From Eubacterium sp. (GTDB lineage: Bacteria; Bacillota; Clostridia; Lachnospirales; Lachnospiraceae), in the NCBI GenBank assembly GCA_017477505.1, contig JAFUVQ010000022.1, positions 1 through 43,184 on the forward strand: a stretch of DNA of 43,184 nucleotides, written 5' to 3'. The translations under genes and the position numbers were made by a program. The notes beneath the pieces are model-generated. The model saw only the letters and a program-made list of their open reading frames with translations. It was not told the origin of the DNA and searched no databases. Below are positions 24,627 through 33,556 of the stretch, one piece after another; the first letter of the stretch is position 1, and every line of letters begins with the position of its first letter.

Positions 24627-26828
24627 CTACTCATTTGCTACAAGCTCGGCATAAAATCCTTCACGTTTCATCAGTTCATCATGTGTGCCACTCTCAACAA
24701 TTTTGCCATGATCCAGCACGATAATATTGTCGCAGTCCCTGACCGTAGACAGTCTGTGAGCAATCACCAGGCAGGTGATTCCCCTGTCTTTTATGGAATT
24801 AACCACATCATATTCTGTTCTCGCATCAAGAGCACTTGTTGCCTCATCAAGAATGATTATGGTAGGATCCTGAGCCAGAACTCTTGCAATCTCCATACGC
24901 TGTCGCTGACCTCCCGAGAGGTCTTTTCCACCGGATGCCAGCTTATGCTTATAACCTCCCTGCATCTGAAGTATATCATCATGAAGCTGGGCATCTCTTG
25001 CAGCCATTATGACTTCAAAATCCTTGATGGACTCATCCCACATACGTATATTAGCTTCTATAGTATCTTCAAAAAGTATAATATCCTGATCGACTACAGC
25101 AACCGATCCGGTTACCACATCTCTCGGAAATGAATTTCTCGGTCTTCCGTCAAACTTCACCTGCCCGCTCCATGGCTGATAAAGTCCCGAGATCAATTTT
25201 GAAAGCGTAGACTTTCCACAGCCGGACGCACCTACTATGGCAACTCTTTCGCCGGGCTCTATACTGAGTGAAAAATCCTTTATAAGCGGCGGCTCCAGCC
25301 TTGAATATCCAAAGGTAATATTATCAAGCTCGATTTTTCCGCTTAGTTTATATATATCCCCTTCGGATTTGTCATTTTCGGAGACTGCGATATCCAGCGC
25401 CGGATCATCCGGATATTCCATAACATCCTCAACTCTTTCCATCTCGGTGTGCATCTCCTGAATATTCTGTCCCGCCCTTATAAATGTAGTAGCCGGAGTC
25501 ATAAATGAATTGAGAAGCCCCTGGAACATAAGAACCCCGCCAAGGGTAAAACTTCCTCTCATAATCATATAAACACCGAGAATCAGAACGGTATAATCCG
25601 CCATCAGACTGAAGAAGACAGGAAGGTTGCCCAGATACATCTCAGTCTTGGCGCTTCTGGAATTCTGAAGATTTACAGACGCCTGGTAGCCAGACCATTT
25701 CTTAAAGAAACCATTTTCCGCTCCACTGGCCTTGATGGTTTCGATCATCTCTATTCCTGTAACAGTAGCCGACTCAAGTTTTCCCGCATCTCTCATCTCA
25801 ACCCTGGCTATACTCACGTGCCTGGCGGAAATAATACCGGATATGAAGAAATTCAGCATCAGCGTCGTCAGTCCTACAACCGTCAGGAAAGCACTCTGCT
25901 TCAACATAAAAAACAGATAGAATATAACCATAAATGAATTGAGCAGGAGAGGCGCAAATATATTTACCAGAGTTTCCGCAACCGAGGCATTCAGATAAAG
26001 TCTGCTCTGAATATCTCCCGCAAGTCTCTGGGAATAAAATTCTACCGGAAGTCTCAGTAACTTCCACATATATGTGCAGCTGCCGATAGCGGCCATCTTG
26101 CCATTTATCCTAATGGAATAAACAGTCTTGGCCCATGCAATTATAAGCTGGATGATTGCAAACAGAATCAATATATAAATAAAAGGATTAAGCCATTCAC
26201 GGTTAAGGCCTGTGAGCAGCCTGTCCATAAATATACTTGATGTCACGGAATCGATAATTCCGAAAAGATAAGAAATGGCTGTCGTTATCATGACAAATGC
26301 CACAGCGGCACCTGCTCCGACCAGCCTCTTTTTTGCAAATGAAATTGTACTCTTGGGTTTTCCTTCGGGTTTGAAATCCTCCGAAGGAACAGGCACAATA
26401 CAAACACCCGTGAAAGCCCTGTCAAACTCTTCCCAACTGACAGTGATATTTCCACGGGCAGGATCATTTATATAGACTTTTTTACCACGAAACCCTTTCA
26501 GAACCACAAAATGATTCATGTTCCAATGAATTATACAGGGGAACCGGCCTTCATCCCTGACAACATCCGGACTCCTCTTATATGCTTTAACATCAAAGCC
26601 GTAGTTCTGAGCAGTCAGATAAATATTTTTTGCTTTAGAGCCATCTCTGGAAACGCCGCAATCTTTCCTTACCTTTTCCAGAGGTACCCATTTGCCATAA
26701 TAAGCCATGATCATCGCAAGAGCCGCCGCGCCGCATTCCAACGATTCAAGCTGCATGACAACAGGTACCCTGGCCACTCCTTTAGCAACCGGCTCAGGTG
26801 TTTTTTTCCTGTTTCTCATGATGCTCAC
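24627..26828 (-). CDS. NHLM-type peptide exporter with C39 leader peptidase
   Basis: 733 residues. The N-terminal C39 peptidase domain (about 20-150) has all catalytic residues: Gln26 and Cys32 in QLESLECGAA, His106 in WNMNHFVVL, Asp122 in INDPARG. It cuts leaders after Gly-Gly on the cytoplasmic side. The membrane domain (about 170-460) and ATPase follow: Walker A GASGCGKST, signature DLSGGQRQR, Walker B IILDEATSALD, VIAHRLST. The GTG start at 26828 overlaps the stop of the HlyD-like gene (GTGA); an ATG three codons later (26819) with AGGTGAG upstream is an equally good start. Its likely cargo is the double-glycine peptide encoded at 22040-22333. Confidence 0.93.
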   Translation of the reverse strand: MSIMRNRKKTPEPVAKGVARVPVVMQLESLECGAAALAMIMAYYGKWVPLEKVRKDCGVSRDGSKAKNIYLTAQNYGFDVKAYKRSPDVVRDEGRFPCIIHWNMNHFVVLKGFRGKKVYINDPARGNITVSWEEFDRAFTGVCIVPVPSEDFKPEGKPKSTISFAKKRLVGAGAAVAFVMITTAISYLFGIIDSVTSSIFMDRLLTGLNREWLNPFIYILILFAIIQLIIAWAKTVYSIRINGKMAAIGSCTYMWKLLRLPVEFYSQRLAGDIQSRLYLNASVAETLVNIFAPLLLNSFMVIFYLFFMLKQSAFLTVVGLTTLMLNFFISGIISARHVSIARVEMRDAGKLESATVTGIEMIETIKASGAENGFFKKWSGYQASVNLQNSRSAKTEMYLGNLPVFFSLMADYTVLILGVYMIMRGSFTLGGVLMFQGLLNSFMTPATTFIRAGQNIQEMHTEMERVEDVMEYPDDPALDIAVSENDKSEGDIYKLSGKIELDNITFGYSRLEPPLIKDFSLSIEPGERVAIVGASGCGKSTLSKLISGLYQPWSGQVKFDGRPRNSFPRDVVTGSVAVVDQDIILFEDTIEANIRMWDESIKDFEVIMAARDAQLHDDILQMQGGYKHKLASGGKDLSGGQRQRMEIARVLAQDPTIIILDEATSALDARTEYDVVNSIKDRGITCLVIAHRLSTVRDCDNIIVLDHGKIVESGTHDELMKREGFYAELVANE

Positions 26829-27244
26829 CTGCTTCCCAGAAGAAAACTGATAGGATGTATCTCTTCAACTACTATCTCCGCATCATAAGTACCGTCCGGA
26901 AGAGATACCTGGGCAACAGCAACAGTCCTGCCGTAGTCATCTTCTTCAAGTTCTGAAATAATATATTCTCCGGAAGCCACACGCAGTGTCATTCCTGTCT
27001 TCAGTTCCTCATCATCCGAGGATATAACGGCTACAGAAGCTCTCCCATCCGATACAACCGCCTTCGCTTCTTTAGTGGTTTCAAGAACACCGACAGCAGA
27101 CCAGACAAGAATGCCTGTAAGTAATAGGACAATCGATGCAAGAACAATCCAGATACCGGGAGTAGTTACCCTCAGATATTCTGAAAGCTGTTCCGGCGAA
27201 GATATTCTGTCCATAGCTTTTTTTCTGAAGACACTTTTTGCCAT
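26825..27244 (-). CDS. Short HlyD-like secretion protein of NHLM systems
   Basis: 139 residues. The N-terminus (FRKKAMDRISSPEQLSEYLRVT) is characteristic of the NHLM-system membrane fusion protein. One membrane helix follows (about 33-55), then a small beta-rich outer domain. Full-length relatives are roughly 250-400 residues with a long coiled coil that is missing here, so this is a short form that could act as a periplasm-free adaptor or chaperone for the exporter. GGAAAG lies before the ATG, two bases after the stop of the phosphatase gene, and its own stop overlaps the start of the C39 exporter gene, which indicates translational coupling. Confidence 0.75.
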   Translation of the reverse strand: MAKSVFRKKAMDRISSPEQLSEYLRVTTPGIWIVLASIVLLLTGILVWSAVGVLETTKEAKAVVSDGRASVAVISSDDEELKTGMTLRVASGEYIISELEEDDYGRTVAVAQVSLPDGTYDAEIVVEEIHPISFLLGSR

Positions 27245-27246
27245 AA

Positions 27247-28701
27247 TTACTTTCCTTTGTATTCAAGACACAGCATAGTCAAGTCATCAAACTGCGGAGC
27301 TTCCTTTACAAAATCATCAACAGCAGCACGAACAACACCCAGAACATCCTTTGGAGAATCGCCTCCGGATATATTAAGCGCATCGATCATTCTGTCTGTT
27401 CCGAAAAGTTCATCATCAGAATTCATTGCTTCAGCAACACCGTCTGTGTAAATAAAGAGCTTTGAACCCGGATCCATTTGAAGCTCATACTCTGTATATT
27501 TTGCCAATTCAAATGCACCTACAACAAGTCCATGCTTATCCTTAACAAGTTCAAAAGGACCATCCGGCTTCTTTATAGCAGGATATTCATGTCCGGCATT
27601 TGCGGCAACAAGCTTTCCCGATGAAAGATCAAGGCAGCCGTACCACACCGTTACGAACATTTCTTCAGGATTATTGGCGCAGATCTGTCGGTTAGTTGAC
27701 TCAAGAACCTCTTTAGGGCTGAGACCCATCATGGCATAGTTCTGCACAAGTATCTTTGAAACCATCATGAAGAGAGCCGCCGGAACGCCCTTTCCGGAAA
27801 CATCCGCCATTACTATCCCCAGATGTGAATCATCAATAAGGAAGAAATCATAAAAATCCCCACCGACTTCCTTCGCAGGATTCATGGACGCATAGATACT
27901 GAACTCCTCCCTTTCAGGAAATGCAGGGAAAATATTCGGCAGAGTATCAGCCTGAATCCTTGTTGCCATGGAAAGCTCGGTATCCAGTCTTGCTGTCTCC
28001 TTCTGCTGTTCCTCATATCTCTTGGTCTGAATACTGATAATGACATAACTCAGATAAGCCGCAGATAGTACAGTTGAAAGTATTATGAACTGTACTTCAG
28101 AGAAAAACAACTGAAGAATTATAGCTCCGAAGGGAGCCAGCATATATCCCCACAATGCTGTGGCAAGCTTAAAATCAAACTTGTCTCTGTACCTGATAAG
28201 AAGGAATATATTCTGAATGATCATAACAACCTGAACAAGGTTTGAAAGAGCATATGTGCCTGCACGATGATATACATTTGCATCATCAAAATAATAGTAC
28301 AGATTGGTATACTGAGCCAGAATCAGCATGGCTACATGAATACCAAGGAGCACCAGGAAAACTATCCCCACAACCTTACTGGTTTTTCCGGGATTGGCCA
28401 CATAAAGAATCATCAGCGAGATCATGTAGATCATAAATCCGGTTACCAGGAACTCTATAAAAGTTACTGCTCTGATACCTATGTTTATTCCTAATCCCGG
28501 CTGCCCTTCAAGCATGATTCTTGTAAGGTGCATAGTTATATAAATGATAATAAAGCTGAAGAAAACCTGGAAATAACGTTTTATATCTTTGTTGATATGC
28601 ATTCCCGCACTTACCTGCATAAGACTCATACTACAGATTCCTACACCGGCAGATATAAACATGACATTTATCAGATTTCCCCAGGAAATGCCAAATTCCA
28701 T
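27247..28701 (-). CDS. Membrane-bound SpoIIE-type PP2C phosphatase
   Basis: 484 residues. About six to seven membrane helices (residues 10-225) are followed by a linker helix (RYEEQQKETARLDTELSMA) and a PPM/SpoIIE phosphatase domain (about 245-482). Metal-binding motifs: Asp282 in VGGDFYD, Asp300 in MADVSGKG, FIYTDGVAEA, and the final DDLTM. Enzymes of this type dephosphorylate STAS anti-sigma antagonists, and the gene for such a protein lies directly upstream (45 bases). The membrane part probably senses a signal or the exporter state. It is followed without a gap by the export genes. Confidence 0.9.
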   Translation of the reverse strand: MEFGISWGNLINVMFISAGVGICSMSLMQVSAGMHINKDIKRYFQVFFSFIIIYITMHLTRIMLEGQPGLGINIGIRAVTFIEFLVTGFMIYMISLMILYVANPGKTSKVVGIVFLVLLGIHVAMLILAQYTNLYYYFDDANVYHRAGTYALSNLVQVVMIIQNIFLLIRYRDKFDFKLATALWGYMLAPFGAIILQLFFSEVQFIILSTVLSAAYLSYVIISIQTKRYEEQQKETARLDTELSMATRIQADTLPNIFPAFPEREEFSIYASMNPAKEVGGDFYDFFLIDDSHLGIVMADVSGKGVPAALFMMVSKILVQNYAMMGLSPKEVLESTNRQICANNPEEMFVTVWYGCLDLSSGKLVAANAGHEYPAIKKPDGPFELVKDKHGLVVGAFELAKYTEYELQMDPGSKLFIYTDGVAEAMNSDDELFGTDRMIDALNISGGDSPKDVLGVVRAAVDDFVKEAPQFDDLTMLCLEYKGK

Positions 28702-28746
28702 TAATATTCCATTTCTCCCAAAATCTAAGGGTTTACTGATTGACTG

Positions 28747-29046
28747 CTACTCTATTGTAAGAATATCCGAAAAACCTGTAACCTCAAATATCTCAAGTAT
28801 TTCACTAGTACAATTCTTAACAACCATACTTCCCTGCTTATTCATTTTCTTCTGAGCTGAAAGAAGAACTCTGAGTCCTGCAGATGATATATATGAAAGC
28901 TCTGCAAAATCAAAAGTAAGTGCCGTTACACCATCAATACTCTCGTTGATTGACTGCTCAAGTTCAGGTGATGTTGTTGTATTGAGTTTACCTGAAACCT
29001 TGATATCGAGATTACTTCCATCCTGTTTCTTTTCGATGTTTAACAT
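28747..29046 (-). CDS. STAS-domain anti-sigma factor antagonist
   Basis: 99 residues, the size of SpoIIAA/RsbV-like proteins. The conserved phospho-serine region is SYISSAGLRVL (Ser54/Ser55), and the fold pattern (IKVSGKLN, LTFDFAEL, VVKNC, FEVTGFSDIL) is complete. The start at 29046 has GGAGGG seven bases upstream; the frame extends ten codons further, through the ribosome binding site, and that start is rejected. Such proteins bind an RsbW-type kinase when unphosphorylated. No free RsbW kinase is encoded beside it; the only candidate partner in the apparent operon is the RsbW-like tail of the ABC ATPase at 19311-20408. It is the first gene of the eight-gene unit. Confidence 0.9.
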   Translation of the reverse strand: MLNIEKKQDGSNLDIKVSGKLNTTTSPELEQSINESIDGVTALTFDFAELSYISSAGLRVLLSAQKKMNKQGSMVVKNCTSEILEIFEVTGFSDILTIE

Positions 29047-29093
29047 ATTAAAGCCCTCCTGTTTTTTTTTAATCATGTAGGTTCTTATATCAT

Positions 29094-29122
29094 ATCATAA
29101 AACATGAATAAAAGCGAAACAA
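29094..29122 (-). promoter_or_regulatory. Predicted promoter of the peptide export operon
   Basis: Minus strand TTGTTT (29122-29117), 17-base spacer, TATGAT (29099-29094). The -10 is good, the -35 matches only the TTG. It is the only promoter-like pair I found before the STAS gene. Confidence 0.45.
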
Positions 29123-29142
29123 AACTCTTATTATTTTAGAAA

Positions 29143-29200
29143 AAAAGAGCGAAAAAGAGCGCTGAGGAGCAGTAATCCTCAACGCTCTCAACGCTCTTTT
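29143..29200 (-). terminator. Nested terminator after the type III glutamine synthetase gene
   Basis: Inner arms AGAGCGCTGAGGA (29156-29168) and TCCTCAACGCTCT (29176-29188) pair with one G-U; an outer pair AAAAGAGCG (29143-29151) with CGCTCTTTT (29192-29200) repeats the same base. T runs follow the inner arm on the minus strand. The stem base is duplicated, so two alternative stems can form. Confidence 0.85.
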
Positions 29201-29209
29201 CATTTGTTA

Positions 29210-31312
29210 TCAGTTTACACTGAAAAGCAGCTGTCCGTAGCTTGGGAATGGCCAGTCTCTCTGTGATGTCAGCATTTCCGCTTCATCAACATACTTACGG
29301 AGTGAATCCATTGCAGGAAGCATCTCATCTCTTACATAAGCCGATGACTTAAATACATCATCAATGGTCTTAAACTCTGCAAGAACATCTTCAAGCTTCA
29401 TAACTGCCTCAAGAATACAATCTGTAAGTTCAGAAAGTCTTTCCATAGTGGTCACTTCATAATTGCATTTTACTTTATCACTTACTTCTCTCATAAGTTT
29501 GGTCGTCTCTGCCAGTCTGAAAAGATATCTCTCTATTGCAGGAAGGTAATTCTTACGAACCATATCAACCATGGTAAGGCCTTCGATATTAACCGTCTTC
29601 ACATAGTTTTCAAGCATGATCTCGCATCTTGACTGAAGCTCTGCCTCTGTGAATACCTTATGAGCCATAAGCATATCCATATTATTCTTATCAAGAAGAT
29701 GAGGCATTGCATCTGCTGTAGTCTTAAGATTGGAAAGTCCTCTTACTTCCGTAGCCTCTTTTATCCATTCATCACCATAACCGTTTCCGTCAAAGAGTAT
29801 CCTCTGATGCTCTGTGATGACTCTCTTTATAAGGTCATGAAGTGCGGTCTCAAAATCAGCTGCGCCTTCAAGCTCATCTGCATACTGACGAAGGCTCTCT
29901 GCCACTGCTGCATTCAGCATGATGTTGCAGCATGCGATACTGTTTGATGAACCGAGTGATCTGAACTCGAACTTGTTACCTGTAAATGCAAATGGCGAAG
30001 TTCTGTTTCTGTCGGTAGTATCTCTGCTGAATCTTGGAAGACTGTGAACTCCCAGCTTCATGATAACTTTTTCGGTACCCTCATATGGCTTGTCTTCTCT
30101 TATGGCGTCAAGTATGCCTGTAAGTTCATCGCCGAGGAAGATTGAAATGATTGCAGGAGGCGCTTCATTTGCACCGAGTCTGTGGTCATTTCCGGCGGTT
30201 GCAACCGAGAGTCTGAGGAGGTCCTGATAATCATCGACCGCCTGAATTACTGCAGCAAGAAACAGGAGGAACTGAGCATTTTCATAAGGTGTCTTGCCGG
30301 GTGAAAGAAGATTCACACCTGTGTCTGTTGCTATGGACCAGTTATTATGCTTACCGGAACCGTTTACACCTGCAAATGGTTTTTCATGGAGCAGACATTC
30401 CATACCATGTCTTGCTGCAACCTTCTTCATAATCTCCATGGTAAGCTGATTACTGTCTGTTGCGACATTTGTCGTTGAATATATCGGAGCAAGCTCATGC
30501 TGTGCCGGAGCAACCTCATTATGTTCTGTCTTTGCAAGTATTCCCAGCTTCCAGAGCTCATTGTTGAGGTCTTCCATAAATTCAGTTACGCGAGGCTTGA
30601 TGACTCCGAAATAGTGATCATCCATTTCCTGACCTTTAGGAGGCATAGCTCCGAAAAGGGTTCTTCCGGTATATTTAAGATCCGGTCTCTTGTTAAACAT
30701 TTCCTTGTCAACCAGGAAGTATTCCTGCTCCGGACCTACTGAAGTTCTTACATATTTCACATCTTCATTTCCGAAGAGTTTGAGGATTCTTTTCGCCTGT
30801 CTGTTGATGGCCTGCATAGAGCGAAGAAGCGGTGTCTTCTTATCCAGTGCCTCACCTGAATATGAGCAGAAAGCTGTTGGAATGCAGAGTGTATGATCCT
30901 TTATGAATGCATAGGATGTAGGATCCCATGCTGTATATCCTCTCGCTTCAAATGTAGCTCTGAGCCCTCCCGAAGGAAAACTTGATGCATCAGGCTCACC
31001 CTTAATAAGCTCCTTACCTGAAAACTCCATCAGGACTCCACCATCCGGTGAAGGGGATATAAAACTGTCATGCTTCTCGGCTGTAACACCTGTAAGAGGC
31101 TGAAACCAGTGAGTAAAATGAGTAGCTCCGTTTTCAATGGCCCAGTTTTTCATCTCCTCAGCAACTGCATCTGCAACCGCATCATCAAGCCTTGCATTTT
31201 CATCAATGGTCTTCTTGAGTGATGAATAAACCTCATCCGAAAGCCTTGATCTCATTTCCCTGTCATCAAACACCAGTGAACCAAAAAGCTCAGGTACATT
31301 CTTCTTTTCCAT
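29210..31312 (-). CDS. glnN: Glutamine synthetase type III
   Basis: 700 residues, the size of GS III (type I is about 440). It joins ammonia to glutamate using ATP. Family blocks visible: [53 protein letters not shown], the [10 protein letters not shown] block with its histidine, [15 protein letters not shown] (catalytic flap), [18 protein letters not shown]. Start 31312 has GGAGGA seven bases upstream; the frame extends upstream to 31426 but through the leader hairpin, so that is rejected. It has its own promoter and a terminator hairpin in the leader, which suggests attenuation by nitrogen state. It is followed by a terminator. Confidence 0.96.
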   Translation of the reverse strand: MEKKNVPELFGSLVFDDREMRSRLSDEVYSSLKKTIDENARLDDAVADAVAEEMKNWAIENGATHFTHWFQPLTGVTAEKHDSFISPSPDGGVLMEFSGKELIKGEPDASSFPSGGLRATFEARGYTAWDPTSYAFIKDHTLCIPTAFCSYSGEALDKKTPLLRSMQAINRQAKRILKLFGNEDVKYVRTSVGPEQEYFLVDKEMFNKRPDLKYTGRTLFGAMPPKGQEMDDHYFGVIKPRVTEFMEDLNNELWKLGILAKTEHNEVAPAQHELAPIYSTTNVATDSNQLTMEIMKKVAARHGMECLLHEKPFAGVNGSGKHNNWSIATDTGVNLLSPGKTPYENAQFLLFLAAVIQAVDDYQDLLRLSVATAGNDHRLGANEAPPAIISIFLGDELTGILDAIREDKPYEGTEKVIMKLGVHSLPRFSRDTTDRNRTSPFAFTGNKFEFRSLGSSNSIACCNIMLNAAVAESLRQYADELEGAADFETALHDLIKRVITEHQRILFDGNGYGDEWIKEATEVRGLSNLKTTADAMPHLLDKNNMDMLMAHKVFTEAELQSRCEIMLENYVKTVNIEGLTMVDMVRKNYLPAIERYLFRLAETTKLMREVSDKVKCNYEVTTMERLSELTDCILEAVMKLEDVLAEFKTIDDVFKSSAYVRDEMLPAMDSLRKYVDEAEMLTSQRDWPFPSYGQLLFSVN

Positions 31313-31343
31313 AATGTGAGTCCTCCATATCCAAAATAACAAA

Positions 31344-31380
31344 AAAGGCGTCTCAGAGGATAATCCTCTAAGACGCCTTT
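31344..31380 (-). promoter_or_regulatory. Leader terminator (attenuator) of glnN
   Basis: Two 17-base arms (31344-31360 and 31364-31380) pair fully, with one G-U in the RNA, around a three-base loop; six T follow on the minus strand. It lies between the promoter and the start codon, ending 31 bases before the ATG, so it must be bypassed for expression. Stem base AAAGGCG is shared with the pyrG leader. Confidence 0.75.
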
Positions 31381-31397
31381 GTCTTCTACAGTCACGT

Positions 31398-31426
31398 ATG
31401 ATACTCCTTGAAAATAAGATTGTCAA
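31398..31426 (-). promoter_or_regulatory. Predicted sigma-A promoter for glnN
   Basis: Minus strand TTGACA (31426-31421), 17-base spacer, TATCAT (31403-31398). RNA would start near 31391, about ten bases before the leader hairpin. Confidence 0.75.
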
Positions 31427-31450
31427 GGATTTTTTTGTGGTTAAATCCGT

Positions 31451-31479
31451 TTGACCTCTTTTATTTATAATGCTAAAAT
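31451..31479 (+). promoter_or_regulatory. Predicted promoter of the DUF4143 ATPase gene
   Basis: TTGACC (31451-31456), 17-base spacer, TAAAAT (31474-31479) preceded by TGC. The -10 box overlaps the left arm of the first palindrome, so a protein bound there would block it. Confidence 0.65.
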
Positions 31480-31498
31480 ATGCACAAATGCATATTTT
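31475..31498. repeat. Palindromic operator, copy 1
   Basis: AAAATATGCA (31475-31484), four bases, TGCATATTTT (31489-31498): a perfect inverted repeat overlapping the -10 box. Confidence 0.65.
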
Positions 31499-31507
31499 AA
31501 GTGGGTT

Positions 31508-31531
31508 AAAATATGTATCTATGCATATTTT
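31508..31531. repeat. Palindromic operator, copy 2
   Basis: AAAATATGTA (31508-31517), four bases, TGCATATTTT (31522-31531): the same palindrome with one mismatch. Its centre is 33 bases from that of copy 1, about three helical turns. It ends directly at the ribosome binding site GGAGG. Confidence 0.6.
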
Positions 31532-31543
31532 GGAGGTTTTTCT

Positions 31544-32866
31544 ATGAGTGCTATCGATTTAAGACGTGAAGTCACTGATAAATTTAAAGAATGGAAGACT
31601 GCACAAAATCACAAATGTCTGCTTGTCAGAGGTGCAAGACAAGTAGGTAAAACCTACGCTATAGAACATTTCTGTAAAGAAGAATATGATTCTTTTATTG
31701 AAATTAATTTTCTTGAAAGTCCCTCTATGAAAATGATTTTCTCCGGAAACCTTGATGTCAAAACTATAAAAACTAATATTTCTCTATATATTCCAAACAG
31801 CAGGTTTATTCCCGGAGCAACATGTCTTTTTCTTGACGAAATTCAAGAGTGCCCTGAAGCAATCACTGCACTAAAGTTTCTCGAAAAGGAAAATGATTTT
31901 GATATAATCGCATCAGGTTCAATGCTTGGGATTGACTATAAACGACCAGCATCTTATCCGGTTGGGTCTATCCAATATATTGATATGTTTTCTCTAAGCT
32001 TTAGGGAGTTTTTATATTCAATCGGAATAACTGATGACATTATTAATACTTTAAAAGAGTATTATGACAGTAAATCTATCGTGCCATGGGCAATACATGA
32101 CAAAATCATGGAATATCTAAGACTTTATATGATCATTGGAGGTATGCCGGAAGTTGTAAAGGTTTACTCCGAAACTGCTTCTTTTACAGAAGCAGACAAA
32201 AAAGTTCGAAACATCCTGAATGACTATCGATATGATATAGCTCATTATGCATCTGCAGATGTGAAAATCAAAGCTGAATCCTGCTACTTCTCTTTATCCA
32301 GACAGCTCTCAAAAGAGAATCATAAATTTATGTATTCGAATGTTGAAAAAGGTGGAAACGCCAGAAAATACGGTTCTAGTATTGACTGGCTGGAAGGCGC
32401 ATACTTAATCAAAAAAATACATAACATTTCCGGATATGATATCCCTCTGGTCAGTCAAAGAATCGATGACAATTTCCGTGTTTACCCTACCGATATAGGT
32501 CTTCTCCTGGGAATGTATGATCATTCGGTAAAGGAACTTATACTTCATCCTGAAGATAACAAAATAAACCCGATGTTAAAAGGCGGACTATACGAAGCTG
32601 TTGTGGCAGATATGCTTATCAAAAACGGACATAATGACATATATTTCAGAAAAGACGAATCCTCTACATTTGAGATTGAATTCTTTATTGAAAATAAAGG
32701 AAATGTTCTTCCCATTGAAGTAAAATCCGGCAGGAGCAGAGCCAAATCCTTGGATAACCTTTTAAAACGGGATGAAATTCCGTACGGATACAAGCTTATT
32801 AACGGAAATACAGGGGTATCTGACAAAAAAATAACAATGCCCCTTTATATGGCAATGTTTATTTAA
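31544..32866 (+). CDS. AAA ATPase with DUF4143 domain
   Basis: 440 residues. P-loop RGARQVGKT at 29-37 and Walker [10 protein letters not shown] at 94-102 belong to the AAA_14 group. The C-terminal DUF4143 region ends with FEIEFFIEN and [11 protein letters not shown] (about 385-410), which resembles a PD-(D/E)xK nuclease core. Such proteins are common single accessory genes in anaerobes, with no well-established function; stress, mobile element or toxin-like roles have been proposed. Start 31544 has GGAGG seven bases upstream; the frame extends upstream into the operators but has no binding site there. It is the only plus-strand gene in a minus-strand nitrogen cluster, AT-richer than its neighbours, with its own promoter, operators and terminator, which suggests later insertion. 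Confidence 0.85.
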   Translation: MSAIDLRREVTDKFKEWKTAQNHKCLLVRGARQVGKTYAIEHFCKEEYDSFIEINFLESPSMKMIFSGNLDVKTIKTNISLYIPNSRFIPGATCLFLDEIQECPEAITALKFLEKENDFDIIASGSMLGIDYKRPASYPVGSIQYIDMFSLSFREFLYSIGITDDIINTLKEYYDSKSIVPWAIHDKIMEYLRLYMIIGGMPEVVKVYSETASFTEADKKVRNILNDYRYDIAHYASADVKIKAESCYFSLSRQLSKENHKFMYSNVEKGGNARKYGSSIDWLEGAYLIKKIHNISGYDIPLVSQRIDDNFRVYPTDIGLLLGMYDHSVKELILHPEDNKINPMLKGGLYEAVVADMLIKNGHNDIYFRKDESSTFEIEFFIENKGNVLPIEVKSGRSRAKSLDNLLKRDEIPYGYKLINGNTGVSDKKITMPLYMAMFI

Positions 32867-32868
32867 AA

Positions 32869-32897
32869 AATACCAGAGAGAAAGCCTCTCTGGTATT
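32869..32897. terminator. Bidirectional terminator between DUF4143 and ANTAR genes
   Basis: AATACCAGAGAG (32869-32880) and CTCTCTGGTATT (32886-32897) pair perfectly over 12 bases around a five-base loop, with A run on the left and T run on the right. It touches the stop codon of the ANTAR gene. Confidence 0.85.
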
Positions 32898-33470
32898 TTA
32901 ATCTATGATATCCTCTGCAACCTGACGTTTTGTAAGACCGTTGTTCATAGCCTCGCGGATTATATATTCGTGTGCTTCCTCTTCGGTCATTCCTTTCTCG
33001 ATAAGCTTTATCTTGGCGCGGCTGACTACCTTCAGCTCGTCCATCTTATCCTCAAGGGTCCGGACCTGTTTTCTCATCCTGGAAACCTTACGGTTAATTG
33101 CAAGGAACAGCCTTATGCTCTTCTCCAGATCACCCTTCCTCATGGGCTTTGCCATGGCGATAACGCCGTAATCGATGAGGTGATTCATCACATTTGTCTG
33201 AATCTCAGCAGGCACTACGATTATTACTCCGGAGCTATGTTTCTCGGCTACATCAAGAACAAAGTCCGTCCCCATTCCGTCCGAAAGGGGCGAATTAACC
33301 AGCACTATATCGTACTCTCTGATGAGCAGCTCCCGACGCGCAGCCGAAGCACTCTTCCTGAATTCGATGGTACTGAATCTGTTATCCGGAAGAGCCTTCT
33401 GGGCTATTATATTGAATTGTTCAGATGACGATACTATAAGTATCGAGCTCATATCTGATTTGTTGCTCAT
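32898..33470 (-). CDS. ANTAR-domain antitermination regulator with pseudo-receiver
   Basis: 190 residues. Residues 8-125 have a receiver fold, but the acidic pocket reads IVSSSE and the acceptor aspartate is Asn59 (VLVNSPL), so it cannot be phosphorylated in the normal way; Lys108 is kept. A coiled coil (about 125-148) leads into an ANTAR domain (about 136-190: VSRAKIKLIEKGMTEEEAHEYI, then AMNNGLTKRQVAEDII). ANTAR proteins bind paired hairpins in leader RNA and prevent termination, often at nitrogen genes in clostridia (established for the family). The start at 33470 is chosen for GAGTGG upstream; an earlier GTG has no binding site. It follows the GS-like gene by 86 bases. Likely targets are nitrogen-gene leaders such as that of glnN. 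Confidence 0.88.
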   Translation of the reverse strand: MSNKSDMSSILIVSSSEQFNIIAQKALPDNRFSTIEFRKSASAARRELLIREYDIVLVNSPLSDGMGTDFVLDVAEKHSSGVIIVVPAEIQTNVMNHLIDYGVIAMAKPMRKGDLEKSIRLFLAINRKVSRMRKQVRTLEDKMDELKVVSRAKIKLIEKGMTEEEAHEYIIREAMNNGLTKRQVAEDIID

Positions 33471-33556
33471 TTTACCACTCTCGAATAAAACCACGTAAAC
33501 GAATAGTATTAATTACGAAATCCCGTCGGAGCTTCCACAGGAACGCTTACCGGGGC

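Noticed and set aside
31344-31380. Mobile element or CRISPR-like repeat
   Set aside because: A single perfect hairpin with T run directly behind a good promoter is better explained as a leader terminator.
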